Source: Candidatus Streptomyces philanthi (GTDB taxonomy: Bacteria > Actinomycetota > Actinomycetes > Streptomycetales > Streptomycetaceae). From it: a stretch of DNA of 64,000 nt. Positions within the stretch are counted from its first letter, which is position 1, and each line of letters starts with the position of its first letter. The stretch spans positions 4,402,001 through 4,466,000 of the forward strand of contig CP073042.1 in NCBI GenBank assembly GCA_018114805.1, in the 5' to 3' direction. Below, one piece after another: positions 40,236 through 49,394 of this stretch. The notes under the pieces were generated by a model, which searched no databases, had not been told where the DNA came from, and was given only the letters and a program-made list of their open reading frames with translations. The position numbers were made by a program, and so were the translations under genes.

Positions 40236-40589
40236 GTGCTGCCACTGATCACAAGGGAACAGCTCCGCAAGGAAATCGCGGCCAATGCGGTCGTTGTGAT
40301 CGACACGATGCCCGCCGACTACTACGCGCGCGAACACCTGCCCGGCGCGGTCAACATCCCCGGATTCCCCTACGAGGAAGCCGCCCGGTTCACCGGGGAA
40401 CTCGCGCCGCGACTGCTTCCGGACCCCGGCGTACCGCTGGTCGTCTACTGCGCGAACGTGCCCTGCCGCAACAGCGAACTCGTGGGTGCCCGGCTCGTGG
40501 AGCTCGGCTACCCGAACGTCCGCAAGTATCGGGAGGGAATCGAGGACTGGGTCAGCGGCGCACTGCCGACGGAATCGGCCGCCGCCTGA
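40236..40589 (+). CDS. Single-domain rhodanese-like protein
   Basis: A 117-residue intact protein with a complete rhodanese fold. It includes VVVIDTMPADYYAREHLPGA, the active-site loop VYCANVPCRNS with the catalytic Cys first, and the C-terminal YREGIEDWVSGA. Members carry a sulfur atom as a persulfide or act as small phosphatases or binding modules. A second Cys in the loop is unusual and could stabilise a disulfide. GTG start with GGAGG upstream, two bases after the permease stop: third gene of the CDPS operon. Its role there is unknown; sulfur transfer to the cyclic dipeptide is speculation. Confidence 0.88.
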   Translation: MLPLITREQLRKEIAANAVVVIDTMPADYYAREHLPGAVNIPGFPYEEAARFTGELAPRLLPDPGVPLVVYCANVPCRNSELVGARLVELGYPNVRKYREGIEDWVSGALPTESAAA

Positions 40590-40828
40590 CCCCGTCCCCC
40601 GCGGCAGCGCGGCGAACCCGGCAGCACGGCAGACGCGGCAGCGCGAGGGCGCCTCACCGCACCGACGCCCCCACCACGGCCGCGCCGCACCCGCACTGTT
40701 CGCGACCGCACCATCCGCGACCGCGACACCGCGGGGCAGCACGACGGGCGCCGCCGGCGCAACCCCAGGCTCGGCCCGCCCGGCCCGCACGGCAACCACC
40801 CACCGCGCACAACGAGAGGACGAACCCC

Positions 40829-41259
40829 ATGCTCCGTAAGTCAACCGTCATTGCGACGGCCGTGGCCGCGCTCCTGCCGGGGGCCGCGCTGCCGGCCGCC
40901 GCGTCCCCGGCCCCGCACGGCAGGTCGCGGCGGAGCCCTCCGTCGTCGACGTGACGGCCGCCAACTACGAGCAGGTCATGCGGATGTCGGCCACCCGCCC
41001 GGTGGTGCTCAACTTCACCGCGTCGTGGTGCCACTTGTGCCAGAAGATGAAGCCCTACCTCCAGCAGTACAACACCGCGGACAACGGTTCCTGGGTGTGG
41101 GCCCGAGTGGACGCGGACGCCAACCGCGCGATCATGCAGAAGTACGGCGTGCGGGGCATCCCCACGCTGATCAACGTCCAGAACGGCCAGAAGGCCGGCA
41201 GCCGCATGGTCGGCTACGACGGGCCGCAGGCCCTGCGCACCTGGCTGAACAACCTGTAA
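40829..41259 (+). pseudogene. Secreted thioredoxin-like protein, frameshifted
   Basis: The signal peptide (MLRKSTVIATAVAALLPGAA) is in one frame, and the mature domain, from QVAAEPSVVDVTAANYEQVM to the end, in another; the break is near 40922. The thioredoxin fold has the redox motif ASWCHLCQKMKPYL, WCxxC rather than the WCGPC of ordinary thioredoxins, and the cis-Pro in GIPTLI. AGAGGA precedes the ATG. It would act outside the membrane on protein disulfides. It sits 240 bases after the rhodanese gene and before a secreted protease. Confidence 0.8.
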
Positions 41260-41531
41260 CGGCGCCACGTGCCGGGCCGCCCCGTCGCGTGCGCCGGCGG
41301 CCCGGCACCCCGTGCGCGCACCCCGGACGCTTCCCCACCCCATGGCCTGAGACCGCCACCGAAGGCCCCACCGGCCCGCGCCGTGCCCCACGGGCCGGGC
41401 CCCCACCGGTCCGGGCCCGCCCGCGCCCCCACGCGGGCGGGCCCGGGTCCGCGACCGGGGTCCGGCGCCCGCCCCGACCGGCGCCGGGCCCCCTTCCCCC
41501 CGGAAAGCCCCCGCGCGACGAGAGGTTCCCG

Positions 41532-42817
41532 ATGACGAAGAAGACGCTTCCACGGTTGACGGTGACGGCAGCCGCCGCTTGTGCCCTGGTGCTGCCACTG
41601 GTCGGACCGGCACCAGCCAGCCAGCGCCGGTGCGCCCGCGCGCGCCGACGACACCGGCGTGTACGTGGTGCACCTCCTGCGCACCGACCCGACACCGGAG
41701 GCGGTCCGCGCGGCGGCCGAGCGGCTCGTTGCCGACGCCGGCGGCCAACTGCGCCGCACGTACCACGCCGCGCTCCAGGGCTTCTCGGTCGCCCTGACCG
41801 AGGCCCAGGTGGGCGCGTACCTCAAGGACACCCGCGTCGGTTCGGTCACCCGCGACCGCGCCTACCGCGTCGCCGGCGCCCTCGACGGCCGCCCGCACTG
41901 CGGCCGGGTCGCGCCCTGGGGCCTGGACCGCCTGGACCAGCGCGACCTGCCGCTGGACGGCGCGTACACCGCCCCAACAGCGCGCCGAACGTGCCCGTGT
42001 ACGTCGTGGACACCGGCGTGCGCGGCAGCCACGAGGAGCTGCGTGGCCGGGTCACCGCCGCCTACGACGCGATCCGCGACCGCGCCGGCGGATGGGCCAC
42101 CGACTTGCCACGGCCACGGCACCGCCACCGCGTCGCTGGTCGCGGGCGCCCGCAGCAGGGTGGCGAAGCAGGCCCGGATCGCGTCCGTGCGCGCGCTGGG
42201 CTGCGACGGCACGGTCGCCTGGTCTCGGCCGTCGACTGGATCAGCGCCCACGCCCCGAAACCCGCGCTGGCCAGCCTCGGCTTCTCCGGCGACCCCGGCT
42301 CCGTACTCGACCTCCAGCTCTACGAGATGGCGGCCCAGGGCATCGCCTACACCGCGCCCGCCGGCAACGGCGACGCGGACGGCCAGCCGATCGACGCCTG
42401 CGACGCTACGCCGGGCCGCCAGACCACTGCGCTCACCGTCTCCGCCACCGACCAGGCCGACCGCCGGCTGGCCGCTGCCAACACCGGCTCCTGCGTGCAC
42501 CTGTTCGCGCCGGCGCCGGCATCCCCGTCGCCAGCGGCCTCGGAGACCGGTACTACACCCGGCTCAGCGGCACCTCGGCCAGCGCGGCCCAGGTCGCCGG
42601 TGTCGCGGCCACCTACCTCCACGACCACCCGGACACCTCGGCCACCGACCTGGACGCGGCGCTGGCCCGCGCGGCAACCCCGGACCGCGTCCAGGACCCG
42701 GGCGCCGAATCCCGGAACCTGCTGGCCTACGTCGGCCCCACGGACGCCGCGACCGGCCGGGGCGCCGTGCCCGCCGATCGCGCGGGCGCGCCCGAGGCCC
42801 GGACGGGGCAGCGCTGA
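41532..42817 (+). pseudogene. Secreted S8 subtilisin-like protease, heavily frameshifted
   Basis: Intact, this would be a secreted serine protease with signal peptide (LTVTAAAACALVLPL), an I9 propeptide (YVVHLLRTDPTPEAVRAAAE) and a subtilisin domain of the proteinase K type. All triad residues are visible, but in different frames: Asp in VYVVDTGVRG, His in CHGHGTATASL, Ser in SGTSASAAQVAG, plus the oxyanion Asn in PAGNGD. There are five frameshifts, near 41620 (CCAG present three times at 41613-41624 where two keep the frame), 41975, 42105, 42225 and 42515. Its TGA overlaps the ATG of the next gene. Confidence 0.87.
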
Positions 42818-43833
42818 TGGGCGGCCCCGTGCGGGACACGATCGTCATCGGCTCGGGCCCGGCCGGCTACACCGCTGCCCTCTACACCGCGCGCGCCAGC
42901 CTGCGACCGCTGGTCTTCTGCGGCGCGCTCTGCGTCGGCGGCGCCCTGATGACCACCACCGAGGTGGAGAACTACCCCGGCTTCCTGGCGGGCGTGCAGA
43001 GCCCCGACTTGATGGCTTACATGCGGGCCCAGGCCGCGCGGTTCGGGGCCGAACTCGTGGACCGGGAGGTGGTCTCCGTCGACCTCGCCGGCCCCGTCAA
43101 GGAGGTCACCGACGACCGGGGCGCCACCCACCGCGCCCGCACCGTGATCGTCGCCACCGGCTCCGGCTACCGCAAGCTCGGCTTGCCGGACGAGGAGCGG
43201 CTCGCGGGCCGGGGCGTGTCCTGGTGGGCGACGTGCGACGGGTTCTTCTTCAAGGGGCAGGACCTCGCGGTGGTCGGCGGCGGCGACACTGCCCTTGAGG
43301 AGGCCACCTTCCTCTCCCGCTACGCCCGCTCCGTCACGGTCGTGCACCGCCGGCGGGCGCTGCGCGCCTCCAAGGTGATGCAGGCCAGGGCGTTCGCCAA
43401 CGACAAGATCAGCTTCGCGTACGACAGCGAGGTGGTCGCCCTGTACGGCGACGCGCGGTTGAGCGGCGTGACCCTGCGCGACCGGCCCACCGGCGCCACC
43501 CGACCGCTCGCGGTGACCGGTCTCTTCGTCGCGATCGGCCACGATCCGCGCAGCGACCTGTTCGCCGGCCAACTCGACCGCGACGCGGCCGGTTACCTGC
43601 GCGTCCTGGCACCCGCCACGCACACCAACGTGCCCGGCGTCTTCGCCGCCGGCGACGTGGTCGACCACACCTACCGGCAGGCCGTCACCGCGGCCGGCAC
43701 CGGCTGCGCCGCGGCCCTGGACGCCGAGCGCTACCTGGCGTCGCTGGCGGACGTACGGCGCGCGGGCGAGGAGGCCAGGGCGGTCCGAGCGGTCCGGGAG
43801 GCGCCCACCGCGCTACAGCGGGCGGCCTCCTAG
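42817..43833 (+). CDS. Thioredoxin-reductase-like flavoprotein lacking the first redox Cys
   Basis: A 338-residue flavoprotein of the TrxB fold with FAD motif IGSGPAGYTAALYTARASL, NADPH motif AVVGGGDTALEEATFL and the final FAAGDVVDHTYRQAVTAAG. The redox centre of ordinary TrxB is CATC; here it reads GRGVSWWATCDGFFF, with TGG where the first Cys codon (TGC) is expected. Only the second Cys remains, so normal dithiol/disulfide cycling should be impossible. A single C-to-G change would restore CATC, so a recent mutation or a base-call error is possible. It is coupled to the protease gene by a TGATG overlap. The frame is otherwise intact. Confidence 0.88.
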   Translation: MGGPVRDTIVIGSGPAGYTAALYTARASLRPLVFCGALCVGGALMTTTEVENYPGFLAGVQSPDLMAYMRAQAARFGAELVDREVVSVDLAGPVKEVTDDRGATHRARTVIVATGSGYRKLGLPDEERLAGRGVSWWATCDGFFFKGQDLAVVGGGDTALEEATFLSRYARSVTVVHRRRALRASKVMQARAFANDKISFAYDSEVVALYGDARLSGVTLRDRPTGATRPLAVTGLFVAIGHDPRSDLFAGQLDRDAAGYLRVLAPATHTNVPGVFAAGDVVDHTYRQAVTAAGTGCAAALDAERYLASLADVRRAGEEARAVRAVREAPTALQRAAS

Positions 43834-44087
43834 CGGCGGCGGCCCGACCGGGCCCCGGCTCCGGGCCCATGCCCCGGCCTCGCCACGGGAGGTGCATGCC
43901 GGGCCGCCGGTACGGGGCCGCGCCGGGCCTCCAGTATGCCAGTACGCCGACGTGGCCCCGCGCGCCGGCACCGTCTCCGGACGGGGAACCGGGAACGGGG
44001 CCGGGTTGGCCGGCGGTGGCCCGGGGTGTGTGACGGTCGCCGTCGAGAGTCTGGGCTTCGGGAATCCGGTCGGCCATACTCTGCCGA

Positions 44088-45180
44088 ATGGACCTGGAGG
44101 TGCGGCACCTGCGGTTCGTCGCGGCGATCGAGGCGGCGGGCAGCGTCACCAAGGCGGCGGCGAGCCTGGGGCGTGTCGCAGCCGGCGCTGACGGCACAGG
44201 TGCGGCGGATCGAGCGCGCCGTCGGCGGCACCCTCGTCGACCGCGGCCGGCATGGCGCGCACCCCACGCCGCTCGGCGACGTCCTGCTGCCGCACGTGCG
44301 CGACGTGCTCGGCGCGCTGGAGGAACTGGACCGCGCCGTACGCCACTTCCGCAACCGCTCCGGTTCGCGCACGCTGCGGCTGGCCGTCCGCCAGACGCCG
44401 CTGGCCGCCCGCCTCGGCGACGTCGTCGGCGCGGTGTGCCCCGACGACGTGGTGGACCTGGCGGTGGTGGACCGGCAGGCGACGGTGCTCGCCGCGCTCG
44501 CCGACGGCACCGTGGACCTGGCCCTGCACGTGGACTTCCCCGGCCGGGAGCCCGTCCTGCCGGCCGGAGTCGAGCGCACCGTCGTCGGCTCCGAACCCAT
44601 TTTTGTCATGTTCGCAACCGATCACCCGTTGGCCGGCTGGGCGGAGGTGGAGCTGTCCGAACTGGCCTGCTCCACCTGGCTGCTCGCGGTCAACGGCGAT
44701 GACGAGTTCGACCGCCACCTGGCGGACCAGTGCGAGCTGGCCGGCATCGGGCCCATCGCCGTGCGGGCGTACGAACCGCTGGTCATCAGCCAGTTGCTGC
44801 GGCGCGGCGACCCCGTCGCCGTGCCCGCGCAGGCCCTCGACACCGGCCTGCCGCTGATCGGCACGGTGCTCGCCGTCCGCGGGGCCCGCGGGGCGCCGGT
44901 GCGGGTGCGGCACGTCCTGCTGTGGTCGAAGGACGGCCCGATCGATGCCGCCGGCGCCGCCCGCGTCCGCGACGGCCTCGCCGCCGCCTACCGCTCCATG
45001 GTCGGCCCCCTGGGCCGCGTCCCGGGCTGGTGGGACCCGAACCCGGGCTGGCTCGGCTCGCCCGAACCCGCCCCGACCCCCGACCCCCGACCACGCGGCC
45101 CGCGGCCCGGCCCCCGACCTGCCACCGGCGGTGGGCCACCGCGCGCCCGCCCCGGCCGGCGGCCCCGCCCGCGCGGAGGA
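44088..45180 (+). pseudogene. LysR-family regulator 3, frameshifted, 3' end unclear
   Basis: MDLEVRHLRFVAAIEAAGSV begins in one frame; after AAASLG an extra C near 44172 shifts the frame to VSQPALTAQVRRIERAVGGT. The effector domain follows intact (LRLAVRQTPLAARLGDVVGA to VRVRHVLLWSKDGPIDAAGA). After GWWDPNPGWLGSPEP the frame runs on through a Pro/Arg-rich stretch into the convergent LysR 4 gene with no stop, so the true end has been lost or shifted; 45180 is an estimate. The N-terminus closely resembles regulator 4 (MDLEFRHLRVV), suggesting common ancestry. Confidence 0.78.
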
Positions 45181-45201
45181 TCACGCAGTACGCGCCGTGC
45201 C

Positions 45202-46191
45202 CTACGCCCCCGGCGCGTACTCCGCCACCATCCGCGGAGGCGTCGTCCCCCACTCCGGGTGGCGCTCCAGCCACGCCTGATACACCGGCGTCCGCTCGAC
45301 GATCTCGTGCTGCGCCCGCACCAGTTCCCGCCTCACCCCCTCGACCAGGGACCTGCGCAGGGGCCCGTCGGCGTGCCAGAACAGACTGGTGCGCTGCCGC
45401 AGCGGGGAGCCGCGCAGCGGCACCAGGGTCAGCCCGGTGCGCGGCCGTTTGCCGGGCATCATGGGCAGCACCGCCTGGGCGAGTTCGGCGAGCTGGAACG
45501 CCGAGGTGCAGTCGGCCTGCCGGACGCACGGCGTGAACCCGGCCTCCCGGCAGCCCTGCTCCAGGTGGCGCCCGCCCTCGCTGCGCGGGCCGTCGGCCAC
45601 GCACCAGGTCTCCCCGGCCAGTTCGGCCAACTCGATCTCCACCTCGCCGGCCAGCCGGTGCCCACTGGCCACGGCGACGAACAACGGCTCGACGGAGACC
45701 ACCGCGCACTCGATGCCCGTCCCCACGGGCGCCCGCGGCCCCGGGTTGCCGGCGATCAGCGCCGCCTCGACGCGTCGGTCGGCCAACAGGGCCAGTTGCA
45801 CCGCCAGGTCGCTCCCCGTGCGCGCCTCGACCGGGCCGCCGAGCACCTGCGGCGCCACCACCGTCAGATGCGCCACCAACAGCCCCGGGGTGCAGCCGAA
45901 CCGCACCGAGGATGGCAGGGTGCCCGCCTGGTGCCGGGCGGTGGCGGCGGCCAGCCAGTCCATCGCGGTGAGCACCGTCCCCGCGTGCGCGGCGAGCAAC
46001 TCGCCGAGCGGGGTCGGCACCGCGCCGTGCGCGTCGTGGCGTAACAGGGGCGCGCCGGTGATCCGCTCCGCGCGCCGCAGGGCCTCGGTCACCGACGGCT
46101 GGGTCATGCCCAGTTCGACCGCCGCGGCCGTCAGGGTCCCGTGGTCCGCGATGGCCCGCACCACCCGCAAGTGCCGGAACTCCAGGTCCAT
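45202..46191 (-). CDS. LysR-family regulator 4
   Basis: An intact 329-residue LysR-type regulator. The HTH lies in ADHGTLTAAAVELGMTQPSV followed by TEALRRAE; the effector-binding domain starts near residue 95 (VRFGCTPGLLVAHLTVVAPQ). It converges on regulator 3 and is divergent from nothing obvious, since the PIG-L gene beyond is on the same strand. It is the only one of the four LysR genes here without a lesion. Effector and targets are unknown. Confidence 0.88.
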   Translation of the reverse strand: MDLEFRHLRVVRAIADHGTLTAAAVELGMTQPSVTEALRRAERITGAPLLRHDAHGAVPTPLGELLAAHAGTVLTAMDWLAAATARHQAGTLPSSVRFGCTPGLLVAHLTVVAPQVLGGPVEARTGSDLAVQLALLADRRVEAALIAGNPGPRAPVGTGIECAVVSVEPLFVAVASGHRLAGEVEIELAELAGETWCVADGPRSEGGRHLEQGCREAGFTPCVRQADCTSAFQLAELAQAVLPMMPGKRPRTGLTLVPLRGSPLRQRTSLFWHADGPLRRSLVEGVRRELVRAQHEIVERTPVYQAWLERHPEWGTTPPRMVAEYAPGA

Positions 46192-46317
46192 GGGCGGACT
46201 CTATTCAACGGGCCATCGTTACGGAAGTTCACGGTCCGCACGGAGTGACGCCACGCCCCGTCCCCCGCCCGGCCTCCCGGGGCTGTCCCCGCCGGCTCGG
46301 CGACGACCGCCCCGGGT

Positions 46318-48102
46318 TCAGCGCGGCACGCGCGGGCCGGCGGCGAGCGGGACGCCGGTGCGCAGGCTCTGCAAGACGGACTGCAGCGAGTCCCGGCTGC
46401 GCGGCCTCCAGCGGAATGACCGGGTCGCGCACCGGCTGCCCACCGGGCGGTGCGTACCCCGCCAGCCGCGCCGCGCCCCATACGTACGGGTCCGCCTGCG
46501 CGCTGCCGTACGCCGACCAGGCCAGCCGGCTCTGGCCGGTCCTGTCCGCCGTGTCGGAGTCGTAGACCAGCACCGCGGCCTTGAACGTGGTCGAGGTGTC
46601 GTCGGAGTCACCCCGCGGGTCGAGCGCGAACTACACCGCGTCGGTACGCCAGTGCCGCTTGCAGTCGCTCGCCTCCAACGCGGCGCCCCGTACGTCGTCG
46701 GAGACCCGCACCGTGGCGTACAGGTCGTAGCCGTGCCGTACGAACCGGGCCGACGCCGCACAGTCAGCGGCCGAGCACCGCTCGCCCTGCCAATGCGTGA
46801 GCGGCGACTCCTCGCCGGCCCCGTACTCGCCGGGTGCGGCGGCGCCGTCCACGGTGGGAGGGGTGGCCACGGCCGGGACCGTGGTGGTGGGGCGGCCGGG
46901 TAGGCCGGCTGCGCCCCGTTGGCCAGCCACGGCATGTCCACCCGCTCGGCCCACGCGCGGAACTCGGCGAACACCGGGCGCAGGTCCCGCTGCGGGCGCA
47001 CCGGCGCGCGCAGCGGCTCGCCGTCCTCGGCCAGGACCGAGAACCAGTCGCAGCCCAGCTTCTCGCGCGGGGTGGTGATCTTCTCGGGCAGCGCGCCGAA
47101 GCCCTGCGAGAGGTACTCGCGCGCGGCCGTGCGCTCCTGCTGCGCCCAGGTGGTGCGGTGCCGTGTGGGCCACGCGCCCTCCCACACGCCCTGCTGCGGC
47201 AGCCCCGTCGCCGGGTCGCGCGGCTCGGCCGTGGCGCAGGCGGGCCCCCGCATCCGCCAGTTCTGCGCGAGCAGCCGCGACGGCTGCCAGGGGCGGTACT
47301 CCTCGCGGGTGATCTGGTGCGGGAAGGCCGTGGGGTCGGCGGCGAGCCGGAACGCCTCCACGGCCAGCCGGTCGGCGAGTTGGTGGGCGCCGTGCTGGTC
47401 GAAGGGGCGCGGGTCCATCGTCACGATGGTCCGCGGGGTGGTGGCGCGCACCAGTCGCACCAGCCGCTCCAACGTGTCCGCCGCGCGGGGTGGACCGTCC
47501 CAGACGCGGGCGGTGAGCGGTGCCGAGAGAGTCTACCAGAAGTCTGGCTTGTCCAGGTAGAACACGTCGCGCAGGCCCGCGTGGCGCACCGCCGCGCGCT
47601 CCTCGCGCTCCCGCAGCAGCCCGAGCGGGGCGCCCTCCTGCGGCCCGGTGGCGTTGCCGCCGCCCTTGCCGCGGGTGATCGTCACGACGCCGGTGGACAG
47701 CCCGTCCCGCTCGTGCCACTGCCCGAAGGTGGACAGCGACGCGTACTCGTCGTCCAGGTGGGCCCCGACGAACAACACGTCGTGGTGGGCCCGACCGGAG
47801 CGGCCCCGCTCCGTATCCGACGCCTTCGCTGGCCCCGTACGCGCCTCCGTGCGGGGCCCGGTGCGCGGCTCCGTGACGGCCGTGCCGCCGGCCGCCGGCT
47901 GCGCGGCGTCCGGGCCGGTGGCCGACGCGGGCGCGGAGCCGAGCGCGCAGGTCGCGACGAGGCCCAGCGCGACGACGGCCAGCGCGCCCCGTGCCCCGCG
48001 CCGGCGCGGTCGGCCGGGGCGGCGCGGGGCGGGCCGGGTGGCACCGGTACCCGTGGGCGGCGGTTCCTGGCGTGGTACGGGGGCGGCTACGTCAGACGGC
48101 AC
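46318..48102 (-). pseudogene. Secreted PIG-L deacetylase with C-terminal binding domain, disrupted
   Basis: The PIG-L/LmbE fold hydrolyses N-acetyl groups from sugars, as MshB and Mca do. The GTG start has AAGGAG eight bases upstream. The N-terminus is an Arg-rich leader with a hydrophobic signal (GALAVVALGLVATCALGS). The metal site reads VGAHLDDEYASL (AHxDDE), and the second metal His region is DPRPFDQHGAHQ. A beta-sandwich sugar-binding-like domain follows (TPPTVDGAAAPGEYGAGEES to LDPRGDSDDTSTTFKAAVL). Lesions: TAG at 47533-47535 after YLDKPDFW (Tyr expected), TAG at 46631-46633 before FALDPRGD, and frameshifts near 47495, 46885 and 46400. By signal it acts outside the cell. Confidence 0.82.
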
Positions 48103-48230
48103 GAGGCGACTCCTTCACCCAGCTCGACTCAACGGTCCATCTCTGCCCAGGAGCGGGGGTGTCCCGAACGCGTCCGATCGAGTCCGGTCGCCGCCAGTCC
48201 CTTCTCGTCCGCCTGGCCGCCGTACTCCGT

Positions 48231-48730
48231 TCAGCCGAGCAGGTGCAGGTTGGGCGCCATCGCGGCCGGCCCGTACTCGGACAGCTCCAGGACCGTGACG
48301 CCCGCCGCCGCCAGCGGCCCCGCCCCGTCCGGCGCGTCCGGCGCGGGCGTGCGCCGGGCCGTGACCACGCGGGCGATGCCGGCCGCCGTGAGGAGTTGCG
48401 CGCACGACCGGGGCCGGGAGGCCCGGTGGGCGCACGGCTCCAGGGAGACGTAGAGGGTGGCCGTCGCCACCTGCGGATCGCCCGCGTCGAGCTTGCTCAA
48501 CGCGCCTTCCTCGGCGTGGTCGTTCGGGTCCAGCTCCCGCGCGTACCCGCGCGCCAGCTCGGTGCCGTCGGCGGCGACGATGACCGCCCCGACGCTGTAC
48601 GCCGTCGCCGAGCGCGGACTCGCCCGCGCCAGTCGGCAGGCGAGCGCGAGCCAGGCCCGGTCCGCGGTGGTGACAGCGCCGCCGGGCCCCGGGGCCCGAA
48701 GGCGTGTGAGGACGCGCCGCTGCTCGTCAT
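48231..48730 (-). pseudogene. CMP/dCMP or RibD-type deaminase, frameshifted
   Basis: A zinc deaminase of the cytidine/riboflavin-pyrimidine type. The start ATG (MTSSGASSHAFGPRG) follows GGAGG. A frameshift within the G/C run near 48690 precedes TTADRAWLALACRLARASPR. From there the gene is clean: SVGAVIVAADGTELARGY, the zinc His and proton-shuttle Glu in NDHAEEGAL, and the zinc Cys pair in SLEPCAHRASRPRSC. Intact length would be about 166 residues, with only the deaminase and no RibD reductase domain. The true substrate cannot be told from the sequence; RibD N-terminal domains are the closest motif match. Confidence 0.78.
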
Positions 48731-49080
48731 GGGCCCTCCGTTGGGATCACTCAGGGCGTGCCTGTGGGAGGACGCCAGCACCGATCCGCCGTGCCTCCAG
48801 CAACCGCATGCGACGGGAGGGGCCGCCCGGGTGGCGGCCACGAACGAGCATACGGGCCGCCCCCCCCGCGGTCTCACCAGCAACGGCACGATATTCAGGG
48901 GGAGTTCACGGGTCACGATCGGGCCGACCCGGGGGGAGCCGGGGCCGCCGGCCGCCCGGGGCGGGCGCGCGGGCCAGCCGCTGTCAGCGCGGCGCGACAG
49001 GGGCCGGCGGGCGTCGGTCGTGCCGCCCAGTACGGCGGTCGGCACGCCGCTGACGTGCGGTTCCACGTGGGAGGGCGGAC
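48731..49080. other. Intergenic region upstream of the deaminase gene
   Basis: 350 bases in which I see no gene. It should hold the deaminase promoter, on the minus strand. Confidence 0.4.
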
Positions 49081-49289
49081 GATGCCGGGCTGGGTGCCGC
49101 TGACGACGCTTGTCGCGGGCCGAGCGCCGGTGGACCGACGGCACGTTCGACGCGGTGCCTGGCTGGGGCAACCCGAGCGTGTACGTCTTCCTCGTCGGCG
49201 CCGCACTGTGCGCCGGCACCGTGTTGGCCCGCCACGAGCTGGCGCGGCACCGGGCGGTATGCGCCGCGCGGGCGGGGCGGAGGACGTGA
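49081..49289 (+). pseudogene. Remnant of a small membrane protein
   Basis: The last 50 or so codons look coding: RRWTDGTFDAVPGWGNPSVY then VFLVGAALCAGTVLARHELA, with a single hydrophobic segment and strong third-position G/C, ending in TGA at 49287-49289. Upstream, an ATG-led stretch (MPGWVPLTTLVAG) is in another frame and an in-frame TGA separates the two, so this may be a broken small gene. No family recognised. A strong terminator begins at its stop. Confidence 0.4.
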
Positions 49290-49326
49290 GTGAGTCGCCC
49301 CCGTCCGGCTGACGGGGGCGACTCAC
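49290..49326. terminator. Strong hairpin terminator before the prenyltransferase 3' end
   Basis: A perfect 16-bp inverted repeat (GTGAGTCGCCCCCGTC with its complement) around the loop CGGCT lies between convergent genes and can stop transcription of the prenyltransferase operon. Confidence 0.85.
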
Positions 49327-49394
49327 GCGCGCATGACACGGCACGCTCGGTCTGGCGGAGCGAAGGCGCTACCCGCTCCCTGTGGCCCGAGGGG

